A DNA stretch of 64,000 bases, taken from Actinomadura hibisca NBRC 15177 (GTDB taxonomy: Bacteria; Actinomycetota; Actinomycetes; Streptosporangiales; Streptosporangiaceae). Each line of letters starts with the position of its first letter. Position 1 is the first letter of the stretch. Of this stretch, positions 1 to 8,879 are shown piece by piece. The notes beneath the pieces are model-generated. The model was not told the DNA's origin and ran no database searches. It saw only the letters and a program-made list of their open reading frames with translations. Where the stretch lies: the NCBI RefSeq assembly GCF_001552635.1, contig NZ_BCRO01000029.1, forward strand, positions 1 through 64,000. The letters are read 5' to 3'. The translations under genes and the position numbers were made by a program.

Positions 1-20
1 GCCAGGCGAGCCCTCCTGGG

Positions 21-50
21 CCGGGACTTTGCAACACCGCCTAGTCCCGG
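21..50 (-). terminator. Hairpin after efeB
   Basis: Perfect 8-bp inverted repeat CCGGGACT (21-28) and AGTCCCGG (43-50) with a 14-nt loop, directly after the efeB stop. There is no T-run, as is usual for actinomycete terminators. It suggests that the efeO-efeB transcript ends here. Confidence 0.55.
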
Positions 51-53
51 ACG

Positions 54-1352
54 TCAGGTGAACAGGGTGTCGCCCCAGTGGCCGCCGGGTTTCGGCACGC
101 CCGGCGGACAGGCGTAGATCCCTGAGCCGACGTGCTGGATGTACTCGTTCAGCGCGTCGCCCGCCAGCGACTGCTGGATCGGGATGAAGCCCTTGCGCGG
201 GTCGCGCTGGAAGGCGATGAAGAACAGGCCCGCGTCCAGGCGGCCAAGGCCGTCGCTGCCGTCGGTGAAGGAGTAGCCGCGCCGCAGGATGCGCGCGCCG
301 CCGTTGCTGTCGGGGTGGGCGAGGCGGACGTGCGCGTCGGGCTTGAGCTTGGTCAGCACGACCTTGTCGCGTTCCTTGGTCAGCCCGGCGGGCGCGCCTT
401 CGCCCTTGTCGCGGCCGATGAGGTCCTCCTGCTCCTGGAGGGAGGTGCGGTCCCAGGTCTCGATGTGCATCCGGATGCGCCGCGCGACCAGGTAGGAGCC
501 GCCCGCCATCCACGCGGCCCCGTCCTGCGCCGACGCCCACACGTGCCGCCCGAGCAGCCCGGCGTCGGTGCCCGCGATGTTCTCGGTGCCGTCCTTGAAC
601 CCGAACAGGTTGCGCGGGGTCTGCGCGTCGGGCGTGGTGGAGGAGGTCTTGCCGAACCCGAGCTGGGACCAGCGGACCGCGACCACGCCGAAGCCGATGC
701 GCGCCAGGTTGCGGATGGCGTGCACGGCGACCTGCGGGTCGTCGGCGCACGCCTGCACGGCGATGTCGCCGCCGCTGCGGGCCGGGTCGAGCTTGTCGCC
801 GGGGAAGTGCGGCAGGTCCACCAGCGCGGCGGGGCGTTTGCCCTTGAGGCCGAAGCGGTCCTTGCCGTCCTTCTCGAACAGCGTCGGCCCGAACCCGATG
901 GTCAGCGTGAGGCGCGACGGCGGCAGGCCGAGGGCCTCGCCGGTGTCGTCGGGCGGCGCGACGGCGACGCCGCCGATCGCGCCGTCGCCGACCTGCTGGC
1001 CCTGCGTCATGGCGGCCGCGGCGGCCGTCCACTCCTTGAGCATCCGCACCAGCCGCTCCCGGTCGTCGGTGACGACGTCGAAGGCGGCGAAGTGCAGCCG
1101 GTCCTGGACCGGGGTGGCGATCCCGGCCTGGTTGGCGCCGTGGAAGGCGATCGGCGCGGCGGCGGCCGAGCGGCCGCCGCCGTCCTCCTGGGCGGCGGCC
1201 CGGTCCAGCCCGGCCCCGGCCGCCGCGCCCACCAGCAGGCTGGCTCCGGAGAAGCCCAGCATCCGCCGCCGCGACAGCGCGGCGCGCTCGGGAGCGCGCT
1301 CAGCGGCCCGGTCGCGGGTGCGGTCGGTGCCCTCCACGGCGCCTCCGGTCAT
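54..1352 (-). CDS. efeB: Dyp-type heme peroxidase/deferrochelatase, EfeB
   Basis: 432-residue dye-decolourising-type peroxidase of the EfeUOB iron uptake system. The family is exported with heme and acts outside the membrane in ferrous iron oxidation or iron release from heme. The N-terminus has a twin-arginine signal (SRRRMLGFSG, residues 27-36) followed by an Ala/Gly-rich hydrophobic stretch, and the Dyp signature GFKDGTEN places the catalytic Asp at residue 254. A C-terminal WGDTLF-type ending also fits the family. The ATG overlaps the efeO stop as ATGA, so the two are translationally coupled. Iron-dependent control is inferred from the boxes upstream of efeO. No efeU permease is visible beside it. 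Confidence 0.95.
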   Translation of the reverse strand: MTGGAVEGTDRTRDRAAERAPERAALSRRRMLGFSGASLLVGAAAGAGLDRAAAQEDGGGRSAAAAPIAFHGANQAGIATPVQDRLHFAAFDVVTDDRERLVRMLKEWTAAAAAMTQGQQVGDGAIGGVAVAPPDDTGEALGLPPSRLTLTIGFGPTLFEKDGKDRFGLKGKRPAALVDLPHFPGDKLDPARSGGDIAVQACADDPQVAVHAIRNLARIGFGVVAVRWSQLGFGKTSSTTPDAQTPRNLFGFKDGTENIAGTDAGLLGRHVWASAQDGAAWMAGGSYLVARRIRMHIETWDRTSLQEQEDLIGRDKGEGAPAGLTKERDKVVLTKLKPDAHVRLAHPDSNGGARILRRGYSFTDGSDGLGRLDAGLFFIAFQRDPRKGFIPIQQSLAGDALNEYIQHVGSGIYACPPGVPKPGGHWGDTLFT

Positions 1353-2491
1353 TTGGCGACGGCTCCCGCCAGCTTGGACAGGGGCTCGCCGAGCGCGTTG
1401 ACGACGTCGGCGAGCTTCTTACGGTCGTCCTTGCCGACGGTGTCGTAGGAGACGTAGCCGCCGCCCTTCTCGTGCTTCTTCAGGGCGTCCTGGACGTCGG
1501 CGAAGCCGGTGTCGAGGTCCTTGGCCAGGGCGGCGTCCCGCTCCTGCACGACCGGCTTGATCAGCTCGTAGACCTTGAACGCGCCGTCCACGTTGGCCTT
1601 GAAGTCGACCAGGTCGGTGTGGCTGAACGCCTCCTCCTCGCCGGTGACCTTGCCAGTGGCGACCTCGTCCAGCAGCTCCTTGGCGCCGTTGGCCATCGAG
1701 GTCGGGGTGATCGGCGGGTCCAGCTTCACCGAGTTCACCTTGGCCTTCAGCTCGGCCAGGTCCTTCAGGAGCTGGTCGGCGTACTGCTCCTCGCCCTTGA
1801 CCGAGCCGGTCTTCCACAGCGCCTTCTCCAGGCGGTGCCAGCCGGTCCACTTCTCGCCGGGCTTGAGGTCGGCCTCGCGCGCGTCCACGCGCGGGTCGAG
1901 GTCGCCGAACGACTCGGCGACCGGCTCGATGCTCTCCCAGCCGACGCGGGAGGGCGCGTAGAGCTCCTTGGCCTTGGCCACGTCGCCCGCCTTGACGGCC
2001 GCGACGAACTTCTCGGTCTCGGCGATGGTGGCGTTGGTCTGCTCGATGACGTAGCTCTTGTACTCGGTGACCGCCTTCTCCAGGCGCGGGTCGAGCGCCT
2101 TGTCGGCGACGCCGGTGACCGAGATGTCCTGCCGGATGCCGTCGCCGACCATGCCGGGCTTGCAGGCGACCTGGTACTTGCCGGCGCTGAGCTGCACCGT
2201 CAGCGTCACGCTGGTGCCGGGGCCGATGTTCTCCCGCTCGGTGACGATCTTGTCGCCGGGCGCGTACACGTAGACCTCGGTCACCTTGGACCCGGTGTTG
2301 GTCACCTTGAACTCGGTGACGCCGGCCGCGAAGTCCTTCTTGGTCAGCTCGCACTTGTCGTCGCCGGCGGTGATGGCGGTGCCGCCGCCCGCGCCCGCCG
2401 CGCCGCCCTCGTCGTCACCGCCGCAGGCGGCCAGCAGGGACATCGACAGGGCCGCGACGCCGCCGAGGGCGAGGACGGGGACAACACGCAT
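1349..2491 (-). CDS. efeO: EfeO/EfeM iron-uptake lipoprotein
   Basis: 380-residue extracytoplasmic component of the Efe iron transporter. The signal peptide ends in lipobox LLAAC with Cys23 as the lipidated residue. Residues about 35-130 form the cupredoxin-like N-terminal domain (TEFKVTNTGSKVTEVYVY, then GKYQVACKPGM). Residues about 140-375 are the helical EfeO/M75 domain with the conserved GWHRLEKALW block. Family knowledge says that it binds Fe and passes it to EfeU/EfeB. The ATG has GGAG six bases upstream. It is the first gene of a two-gene unit with efeB, and two overlapping IdeR-like boxes sit in its upstream region, so iron repression is the likely control. Confidence 0.95.
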   Translation of the reverse strand: MRVVPVLALGGVAALSMSLLAACGGDDEGGAAGAGGGTAITAGDDKCELTKKDFAAGVTEFKVTNTGSKVTEVYVYAPGDKIVTERENIGPGTSVTLTVQLSAGKYQVACKPGMVGDGIRQDISVTGVADKALDPRLEKAVTEYKSYVIEQTNATIAETEKFVAAVKAGDVAKAKELYAPSRVGWESIEPVAESFGDLDPRVDAREADLKPGEKWTGWHRLEKALWKTGSVKGEEQYADQLLKDLAELKAKVNSVKLDPPITPTSMANGAKELLDEVATGKVTGEEEAFSHTDLVDFKANVDGAFKVYELIKPVVQERDAALAKDLDTGFADVQDALKKHEKGGGYVSYDTVGKDDRKKLADVVNALGEPLSKLAGAVAK

Positions 2492-2517
2492 GGGGGCTCC
2501 AGGGCGGGCAGGCTGAG

Positions 2518-2551
2518 TTAGGCCAGCCTAAATTAGCTAAAGCTAACCTCA
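2518..2551 (-). promoter_or_regulatory. Two overlapping IdeR/DmdR-type iron boxes
   Basis: TTAGGCCAGCCTAAATTAG (2518-2536) and TTAGCTAAAGCTAACCTCA (2533-2551) each match 14 of 19 positions of the DtxR/IdeR consensus TTAGGTTAGSCTAACCTAA. They share four bases and start 15 bp apart. They lie 27-60 bp upstream of the efeO start in an AT-rich island. The assignment rests on consensus matching and on the iron function of the downstream genes. Confidence 0.7.
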
Positions 2552-2658
2552 CTTCGTCAAGAGGGACAACGCCCTCCGGGACGTGAGGAGCCCCACTCCC
2601 CACCTGCGCGGAGATCGTTCGCGGGGATCACCCGGTGGGGACCGTCCGGGGAGACCGG

Positions 2659-3144
2659 TCAGCGCGGCCGGTCGTGCAGCCCGATGGTCAGGTTGCGCGC
2701 GGCCATGGGCGGGCCGCCCGGCTGCGGCTCGGCGTAGGGCGGGATGGCGCCGTGCGGGTGCTGCTGCGCCGGCTGGGCCTTCGGCACGCCGCCCTGGAGC
2801 GGCTCGGCCCACACCGCCGTGCCGTAGGCGCACACCTCGTGGCCGCCACCGGCCAGCGCGGCGGTGTCGAAGCACATCCCGACCACGGCGTTGGCGCCCC
2901 TGCGGCGGGCGTCGTCGGCGAGCCGGTCGATCGCCTCGCGCCGGAGGGCGGCCAGCCCCACGCCGGGCTGCTCGCCGGTGACCCGGAAGGTGCCGCTGCT
3001 GGACGAGCCGGGCGCGCCGCCCTGCCCACCTCCGTGCCCACCGGCATGCGCGTCCTGCCCGCTCCGGACGGCCGTTCCCAGGACCTCGCCGAGCACGTTG
3101 CGGACCTCGTACCCCGCCAGGACGTCAGTCGTCACGATCAGCAT
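2659..3144 (-). CDS. YbjQ/UPF0145 family protein
   Basis: Heavy-metal-binding-domain (YbjQ/UPF0145) protein of 161 residues. The family hallmark MLIVTTDVLAGYEV is at the N-terminus, followed by the conserved block about EAIDRLADDARRRGANAVVG and a tail about CAYGTAVWAEPL. The function is not firmly known; the fold forms pentameric rings in related proteins. I start at the ATG (3144), because the family begins at MLIVTT. A GTG 18 bases upstream would add MDYGWS, which is not family-like. A Gly/His-rich insert (about residues 32-52) and a proline/glutamine-rich C-terminal tail are local extensions. It appears monocistronic. Confidence 0.85.
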   Translation of the reverse strand: MLIVTTDVLAGYEVRNVLGEVLGTAVRSGQDAHAGGHGGGQGGAPGSSSSGTFRVTGEQPGVGLAALRREAIDRLADDARRRGANAVVGMCFDTAALAGGGHEVCAYGTAVWAEPLQGGVPKAQPAQQHPHGAIPPYAEPQPGGPPMAARNLTIGLHDRPR

Positions 3145-3287
3145 GGACCAACCGTAATCCACGCAAGTGACACTTCGCGCGCCATCGGCCCGTCCATGGG
3201 AGATGTGCGACGAAAGGCCACCTGGCCCACCCCGCGCCGGGCGGCGGCGCTCGCGGGCGGGGCCGGTGGCCTCGGGGACCCCCGTTC

Positions 3288-3327
3288 CCCCCTGCCGCGG
3301 TCTCGGGGGCGGGCCCGCGGCAGGGGG
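3288..3327 (-). terminator. Strong hairpin after the sigma factor gene
   Basis: Perfect 13-bp inverted repeat CCCCCTGCCGCGG (3288-3300) and CCGCGGCAGGGGG (3315-3327) with a 14-nt loop, 22 bp past the sigma gene stop. It could act in both directions, but the neighbouring 2659-3144 gene reads away from it. Confidence 0.7.
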
Positions 3328-3348
3328 CGGTGTCTCGGGGACGGCGTC

Positions 3349-4506
3349 TCAGTCGAGGTACTCCCGGAGCATCTGGGCGCGGGAGGGGTGGCGGAGCTTG
3401 GCCAGGGTCTTGGATTCGATCTGGCGGATGCGCTCCCTGGTCACGCCGAACTCGCGGCCGACCTCCTCCAGGGTGCGCGGGTGCCCGTCGGTGAGGCCGA
3501 AGCGCAGCTGGATGATGCGCTGCTCGCGGTCCGACAGGGTGCCCAGGATGTCCTCCAGCTGGTCCTGGAGGAGGATGAACGCGGCCGCCTCGATCGGCAC
3601 GACCGCGTCGGCGTCCTCGATGAAGTCGCCCAGGTCGGAATCCTCCTCTCCGATGGGCGACTGGAGGGACACCGGCTCCTGGGCGATCCGCTGGATCTCC
3701 ACGACCCGGACGGGCGACAGGCCCATCTCCAGGCCGATCTCCTCGGGGACGGGTTCGCGGCCGAGGTCCTGGTGGAGCTGGCGCTGCACGCGCACCAGCT
3801 TGTTGATGGTCTCCACCATGTGCACCGGGATCCGGATGGTCCGGGCCTGGTCGGCGATCGCTCGCGTGATCGCCTGGCGGATCCACCAGGTCGCGTAGGT
3901 CGAGAACTTGAACCCCTTGGTGTAGTCGAATTTCTCGACCGCACGGATGAGTCCGAGATTTCCCTCCTGAATCAGGTCGAGGAAGAGCATTCCCCGGCCC
4001 ACGTAGCGTTTGGCGATCGACACCACCAGCCGCAGGTTGGCCTCGATCAGGCGTTGCTTCGCCCGCATTCCCTCGCGGGCGAGCAGTTCGAGGTCGAGCC
4101 GCTCGCCGCGGGAGAGGATGGCGGTGTGCGCCAGCTTCTCCTCGGCGAACAGTCCCGCCTCGATCGATTTCGCTAGTTCGACTTCATCTTCTGCCGTGAG
4201 AAGCGGTACGCGACCGATTTCCCGAAGGTAGATACGAACCAGATCGCTCGTCGGCGCCCGCTTGCCGAGGTCTCCCTCGTCTGCTCGCTGGACGTCCTCG
4301 GTCTCATGGGGAGACTCGAGGACCTCCACCCCCTGCTCGGCGAGCAGCCGGACGATCTTCTCTAGCGAATCGTCCGGCAAGTCGGAGCGATCGAGTGCGG
4401 CAGCGACGTCATCGACGGTCACACCGCCGCGTTCTCTGCCACGCGCGACAAGGTCCGCCACCTGGTCAACCGATGGCGCCTCGCTTGGCAGCACCGAAGG
4501 GCCCAC
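3349..4506 (-). CDS. RNA polymerase sigma factor, sigma-70 family (HrdA-like)
   Basis: 385-residue group 1/2 sigma-70 factor. It contains region 1.2 ([20 protein letters not shown]), region 2 ([59 protein letters not shown]), region 3 and region 4 ([14 protein letters not shown], then [20 protein letters not shown]). It lacks the long acidic N-terminal region of principal actinomycete HrdB/SigA proteins (about 440-530 residues), so it is probably an alternative HrdA/HrdD-class factor. This is inference. The start is GTG. It lies 59 bp downstream of dnaG on the same strand, recalling the rpoD-dnaG association in many bacteria. A strong hairpin follows the stop. Confidence 0.92.
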   Translation of the reverse strand: MGPSVLPSEAPSVDQVADLVARGRERGGVTVDDVAAALDRSDLPDDSLEKIVRLLAEQGVEVLESPHETEDVQRADEGDLGKRAPTSDLVRIYLREIGRVPLLTAEDEVELAKSIEAGLFAEEKLAHTAILSRGERLDLELLAREGMRAKQRLIEANLRLVVSIAKRYVGRGMLFLDLIQEGNLGLIRAVEKFDYTKGFKFSTYATWWIRQAITRAIADQARTIRIPVHMVETINKLVRVQRQLHQDLGREPVPEEIGLEMGLSPVRVVEIQRIAQEPVSLQSPIGEEDSDLGDFIEDADAVVPIEAAAFILLQDQLEDILGTLSDREQRIIQLRFGLTDGHPRTLEEVGREFGVTRERIRQIESKTLAKLRHPSRAQMLREYLD

Positions 4507-4565
4507 GTGGACAGTCTGCGTTATGAGGGACCTAGATCACAGGACCCATTTTGCGGTCTCTTGAC

Positions 4566-6449
4566 TTACTGGAACCCAAGCCCGCGCTCGCGCAACACCC
4601 GTCTCTGCTGCTCAAGCGCGACAAGATCACCGAAGAGTCGGCCGTACTCGGCGGCCTCCTCGACCGGATTCAGCCGCCCGAGTTTAGACTTCACCTCGGC
4701 GATCTGCCGGGTGAGCTGGCGTTCCAGAATTCGGGCCAGCAGTTCCCCGGCGTATCGGTCCTCCGATTCGGCGGAGGCGTGCACGGGATCCACGCCCAGC
4801 TGCATGATCATGGCCCTGACCTGGTCGTCGGGCGCGTGCTCCAGCAGCAGCGCCACCCACTCGGCGCTGCCCGCGGCGGCCTGCACGCCGCCCGCCGCCG
4901 CGATCACCGCGCGCACCGCCGCGTGCGGCGGCGCGATGAACACCTCGGCCGGCACCCCGTCGAACTCCGGGCCCAGCACGCCGGGTCGTTGCACGGCGAA
5001 CTTCAGCAGCTCGCGCTCGATCTGGACCTCGGGGTCGTTCGGGTTGTAGGCGGGCCGCTCGGCGGCCGGGGCGGGGGCGGCCTGCCGGGGGTCGCGGCTG
5101 TTCCGGCCGCGCGCCTGCTCGCGTCCCGACAGCTCGCGGACGCGGCGCAGCACGAACTGCTCGTCCATGATGCCGAGCCACCGGTCCAGGTTCACCGCGT
5201 ACATCTGGCGCAGCGCGCGGTCCTTGATCCGCGCGACCACCGGGGCGGCGGCGTCCAGGGCCGCGAGCCGCCCCTCGGCGGTGTTGAGGTCGTGCTGCTC
5301 GATGGCGCTGCGGACCGCGAACTCGAACAGCGGCGTGCGGGAGGCGACCAGGTCGCGCACCGCCGCGTCGCCGTGCCGGATGCGCAGGTCGCACGGGTCG
5401 AGGCCGTCGGGCTGCACGGCCACGAACGTCTGGGTGACGAACTTCTGCTCGTCGGCGAAGGCGCGCAGCGCCGCCTTCTGGCCCGCCGAGTCGCCGTCGA
5501 AGGTGAAGATGACCTCGCCGCGGAACTCGTCCTGGTCCATCAGGAGCCGCCGCAGGATCTTGATGTGCTCGTCGCCGAAGGAGGTGCCGCAGGTGGCGAT
5601 GGCGGTCGGCACGCCGCTCAGGTGGCAGGCCATGACGTCGGTGTAGCCCTCGACGACCACGGCCTGGCGGCCCCGGGCGATGTCCTTCTTGGCGAGGTCG
5701 GCGCCGTACAGCACGTTGCTCTTGTGGAACAGCGGCGTCTCGGGGGTGTTGAGGTACTTGGGGCCCTCGTCGTCCTCGTACAGCTTGCGCGCGCCGAAGC
5801 CGATCACGTCGCCCGACAGGTCGCGGATGGGCCAGATCAGCCGCCCGCGGAACCGGTCCATGGGGCCACGCCGCCCCTCTTTCGCGATCCCGCCCGCGAT
5901 CAGCTCCTTGTCGGCGAAGCCGCGCTGGCGCAGGTGGCGGACGACCGCCTCCCACTCGCGCGGCGCGAACCCGACCCCGAACCGCGCGGCGTCGGCGGCC
6001 TCGAAGCCCCGCTCGGACAGGAATTTGCGGCCGATCGCGCCCTCGGGCGAGGCGAGCTGCTCGGCGTAGTACTGGGCGGCGGCGCGGTGCGCCTCCAGCA
6101 GGCGGGCGCGCTGCCCGGTGTCCTGCCGGGGCGTGTAGCCGCCCTCCTCGTAGCGGAGCTGCACCCCGGCCTTGGCGGCCAGGCGCTCGACGGCCTCGGC
6201 GAAGCTGAGGTGGTCGATCTCCTGCACGAACTTGATCACGTCGCCGCCGGACCCGCAGCCGAAGCAGTAGAACAACCCGCGGGACGGGGTCACGTTGAAC
6301 GACGGCGACTTCTCGTCATGGAACGGGCACAGGCCCTTGAGGTTGCCGCCGCCGGCGCTCCTGAGCTGGAGGTACTCGCCGATCACAGCGTCGATCGATG
6401 ACCGCTCCCGTACGAGCGCGATGTCCTCATTGCGAATCCGGCCTGCCAC
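4566..6449 (-). CDS. dnaG: DNA primase DnaG
   Basis: Primase that synthesises RNA primers at the replication fork with DnaB. From the chosen GTG the protein has 627 residues. It has an N-terminal CHC2 zinc ribbon (CPFHDEKSPSF, then CFGCG), the RNA polymerase core and a TOPRIM domain (VVVEGYTDV, then FTFDGDSAGQKAALRAF), and a helicase-binding C-terminal domain. The start was set at GTG 6449 because actinobacterial DnaG begins MAGRIRxEDIALVRER, which matches VAGRIRNEDIALVRER. An ATG at 6479 would add ten residues, and the frame stays open further upstream into the divergent gene at 6576. The sigma factor gene follows on the same strand. Confidence 0.95.
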   Translation of the reverse strand: MAGRIRNEDIALVRERSSIDAVIGEYLQLRSAGGGNLKGLCPFHDEKSPSFNVTPSRGLFYCFGCGSGGDVIKFVQEIDHLSFAEAVERLAAKAGVQLRYEEGGYTPRQDTGQRARLLEAHRAAAQYYAEQLASPEGAIGRKFLSERGFEAADAARFGVGFAPREWEAVVRHLRQRGFADKELIAGGIAKEGRRGPMDRFRGRLIWPIRDLSGDVIGFGARKLYEDDEGPKYLNTPETPLFHKSNVLYGADLAKKDIARGRQAVVVEGYTDVMACHLSGVPTAIATCGTSFGDEHIKILRRLLMDQDEFRGEVIFTFDGDSAGQKAALRAFADEQKFVTQTFVAVQPDGLDPCDLRIRHGDAAVRDLVASRTPLFEFAVRSAIEQHDLNTAEGRLAALDAAAPVVARIKDRALRQMYAVNLDRWLGIMDEQFVLRRVRELSGREQARGRNSRDPRQAAPAPAAERPAYNPNDPEVQIERELLKFAVQRPGVLGPEFDGVPAEVFIAPPHAAVRAVIAAAGGVQAAAGSAEWVALLLEHAPDDQVRAMIMQLGVDPVHASAESEDRYAGELLARILERQLTRQIAEVKSKLGRLNPVEEAAEYGRLFGDLVALEQQRRVLRERGLGFQ

Positions 6450-6575
6450 GGCGGCGAGTCTAATCCCGCGCTCCGACATCCCGCGCCGAACCCGCGCCGG
6501 TCCCTTCGCCGGGCCGGGACGGACCGGGGCGCGCCGGGGCGGGTCGCGGCCGTCTCCCTGGGCAGACTGGACGGC

Positions 6576-7172
6576 ATGACCGAGTCTCTGGTGTGGGTGA
6601 AGCCCGAAGGTGCCGAGCTGGCTGAGGTCGAGGCCGGCGGCGGGTCGTTGCGGGCGGCCGGGCACGCCATCGGCGGTGATCCGCTCCCCTACCGGCTGGA
6701 GTACGAGCTGACCACCGGCGAGCGGTACGTCACCGTGCGGCTGCTGGTGCGCTCGCACGGCGTCGATCCCGAGACCGGGCCCTGGCGGCGGTGGCTGGAG
6801 CTCGTCAACCGGCCCGAGGGGCGGTGGACGGTCAGCGCGCGGGCGGAGGGGCACGTCAAGCTGCCGCCGCCCGGCGGGGACGCCGCCGAGCTTGCCGGGG
6901 CGCTCGACTGCGACCTCGGGCTGTCCCCGCTGACGAACACGATGCCGGTGCTGCGGTCGGGGCTGCTGGAGGGCGGGTCCGCCGAGTTCCTGATGGCCTG
7001 GGTGTCGGTCCCGGACCTGGCGGTCTCCCCGTCGCGGCAGACCTACGAGTTCGTCCGCCGGGACGGGGAGCGGTCGGTGGTGCGGTACGCCAGCCCCGGG
7101 TTCAGCCGGGAGATCGTGTTCGGGCCGGACGGCCTGGTCGCCGACTACCCGTCCGTCGGGCGGCGGGTCTAG
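6576..7172 (+). CDS. Putative glycolipid-binding domain protein
   Basis: 198-residue protein matching the glycolipid-binding family (PF06475/COG3554) by pattern: N-terminal LVWVKPEGAELAEV, central ALDCDLGLSPLTNTMPVLR, and C-terminal YASPGFSREIVFGPDGLVADYP. The family forms a beta-barrel-like fold related to lipoprotein carriers. Its physiological role is not known to me. No signal peptide or membrane segment is visible, so it is probably cytoplasmic. It is divergent from dnaG (127 bp between starts) and convergent with the MFS gene at 7197. Its codon use matches that of its neighbours. Confidence 0.8.
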   Translation: MTESLVWVKPEGAELAEVEAGGGSLRAAGHAIGGDPLPYRLEYELTTGERYVTVRLLVRSHGVDPETGPWRRWLELVNRPEGRWTVSARAEGHVKLPPPGGDAAELAGALDCDLGLSPLTNTMPVLRSGLLEGGSAEFLMAWVSVPDLAVSPSRQTYEFVRRDGERSVVRYASPGFSREIVFGPDGLVADYPSVGRRV

Positions 7173-7196
7173 CGGGCACGGCCGGGGGCGGGGCGC

Positions 7197-8639
7197 TCAG
7201 CCGTCGGACTGGGCGGTGAGCGGGGTGGCGATCTCCTCCAGCCCCTTGCCCTCGGCCTTGACGCCGAACATCAGCTCGACCAGGCCCGCCAGGATCATCA
7301 GGACGGCGCCGATGCAGAAGGCCAGCGCGGTGTCGCGGGGCACGCCGCTGGACACCAGCGCCGAGAAGATCAGCGGGCCGCTGATGCCGCCCGCCGCGGT
7401 GCCGATCGCGTAGAAGAACGCGATGGCCAGGGCGCGGGTCTCCATCGGGAAGATCTCGCTGACGGTCAGGTAGGCCGAGCTCGCGCCCGCCGAGGCGAAG
7501 AACAGCACCACGCACCAGCAGGCGGTCAGCGTGACCGCCGACAGGTGGCCCTGGTCGAACAACCAGGCGGTGCCGAGCAGCAGCAGGCCCGAGCCGATGT
7601 AGCAACCGCTGATCATGGGGACGCGGCCGACGGTGTCGAACAGCGGCGACAGCAGCAGCGGCCCGAGGAAGTTGCCGACCGCGATCACGGCGTAGAAGTA
7701 GCCGGTGTTGGTGTCGATGTCGAAGAAGGTGGTGAGGATGTCGGCGTAGCCGAAGGTGATGGCGTTGTAGAGGAACGCCTGGCCGATGAACAGCGAGAAG
7801 CCGAGCACCGCGCGCTTGGGGTAGCGGCGGAACAGCGTCGTGGCGATCAGTCCGAAGCCGAGGCTGCGGCGCTGCTGGATCACCATGTCGCCGTCGGGCG
7901 CGGGCAGTTTGCGGCCGGTCTCGTCCTCCACCCGGTGCTCGATGCCGCCGACCAGGTCCTCGGCCTCCCTGGTGCGGCCGTGGATGATCAGCCAGCGCGG
8001 GCTCTCGGGCACGTTGCGCCGCACCAGCAGCACGCCGAGGCCGAGCACCACGCCCAGCCCGAAGGCGAGCCGCCAGCCGACGCCCACCGGGAACAGGTTC
8101 AGCACCGGGATCGTGAGCAGGGCGCCGGCCGCCGCGCCCAGCCAGTAGCTGCCGTTGATGATGATGTCGATGCGGCCGCGGTGCTTGCTGGGGATCAGCT
8201 CGTCGATCGCCGAGTTGATGGCCGCGTACTCGCCGCCGATGCCGAAGCCGGTGAGGAACCGGCAGGCGAAGAACCACCAGGCGTTCCACGACAGCGCGGT
8301 GAGCGCGGTGCCCAGCAGGTAGACCGCCAGGGTGATCATGAAGAGCTTCTTGCGGCCGAAGCGGTCGGTGAGCCAGCCGAAGAACAGCGCGCCGGTGCAG
8401 GATCCGGCCACGTAGATCGCCGCGGCCGGGCCCGACACCTGGCCGGCGGTGATGTCCACGCCGCTGCCGGGCTTGGACAGCTGCGGGGCCAGGTTGCCGA
8501 CGATGGTGACCTCCAGGCCGTCCAGGATCCAGACGGTGCCCAGCCCGATCACGATCATGAGGTGCCAGCGGGCCCACGGCAGCCGGTCCATCCGCTGCGG
8601 GATGCTGGTGCGGACCTTGCCCGTCACCACCTCGCTCAT
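7197..8639 (-). CDS. MFS metabolite/sugar-type transporter
   Basis: 480-residue major facilitator of the sugar-porter/AAHS type with about 12 membrane segments. The loop 2-3 motif reads FFGWLTDRFGRKKLFMITL, TM1 carries WILDGLEVTIVGNLAPQL, and the TM4 region has GIGGEYAAINSAIDELIPSKHRGR. These features place it among proton-coupled uptake carriers. The substrate cannot be told from the sequence. A GGAGAG motif lies 8-9 bases before the ATG. It is divergent from ureA with 240 bp between, but nothing shows that it carries urea or nickel. Confidence 0.88.
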   Translation of the reverse strand: MSEVVTGKVRTSIPQRMDRLPWARWHLMIVIGLGTVWILDGLEVTIVGNLAPQLSKPGSGVDITAGQVSGPAAAIYVAGSCTGALFFGWLTDRFGRKKLFMITLAVYLLGTALTALSWNAWWFFACRFLTGFGIGGEYAAINSAIDELIPSKHRGRIDIIINGSYWLGAAAGALLTIPVLNLFPVGVGWRLAFGLGVVLGLGVLLVRRNVPESPRWLIIHGRTREAEDLVGGIEHRVEDETGRKLPAPDGDMVIQQRRSLGFGLIATTLFRRYPKRAVLGFSLFIGQAFLYNAITFGYADILTTFFDIDTNTGYFYAVIAVGNFLGPLLLSPLFDTVGRVPMISGCYIGSGLLLLGTAWLFDQGHLSAVTLTACWCVVLFFASAGASSAYLTVSEIFPMETRALAIAFFYAIGTAAGGISGPLIFSALVSSGVPRDTALAFCIGAVLMILAGLVELMFGVKAEGKGLEEIATPLTAQSDG

Positions 8640-8799
8640 ATCGCTCTCCGGAGTCGTTAGGCTACTTTGGGTGTTCGTTCCCTATTTAGCCAGTGCGCGC
8701 CCCGCCCAACCCCCGAGATCACCGCCGGAGGGCGGCCGTCCGCGGGCGGGGCCGCCAGATTGCCGGAATATTCGCCGCATATGACGGTCGTGTTTCGTT

Positions 8800-8828
8800 T
8801 TGACCGTTTTGTGAAATGGCTGTTAAAA
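8800..8828 (+). promoter_or_regulatory. Candidate sigma-70 promoter of the urease operon
   Basis: TTGACC (8800-8805), 17-bp spacer, TTAAAA (8823-8828), in an AT-rich island 52 bp before the ureA GTG. The sequence TTGAC-n6-GTGAA within it only weakly resembles a GlnR half-site pair (consensus GTnAC-n6-GAAAC), so nitrogen control here is speculation. The rest of the 240-bp divergent region shows no gene. Confidence 0.45.
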
Positions 8829-8879
8829 GCGCAACGCGGCCGTTCCGTCGCAGGTCAGCGCGGTACTAGCGTCCGGGGT

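Noticed and set aside
2635..4176. 513-codon plus-strand frame across the YbjQ and sigma genes
   Set aside because: It spans two genes with clear family matches on the other strand and crosses a terminator hairpin.
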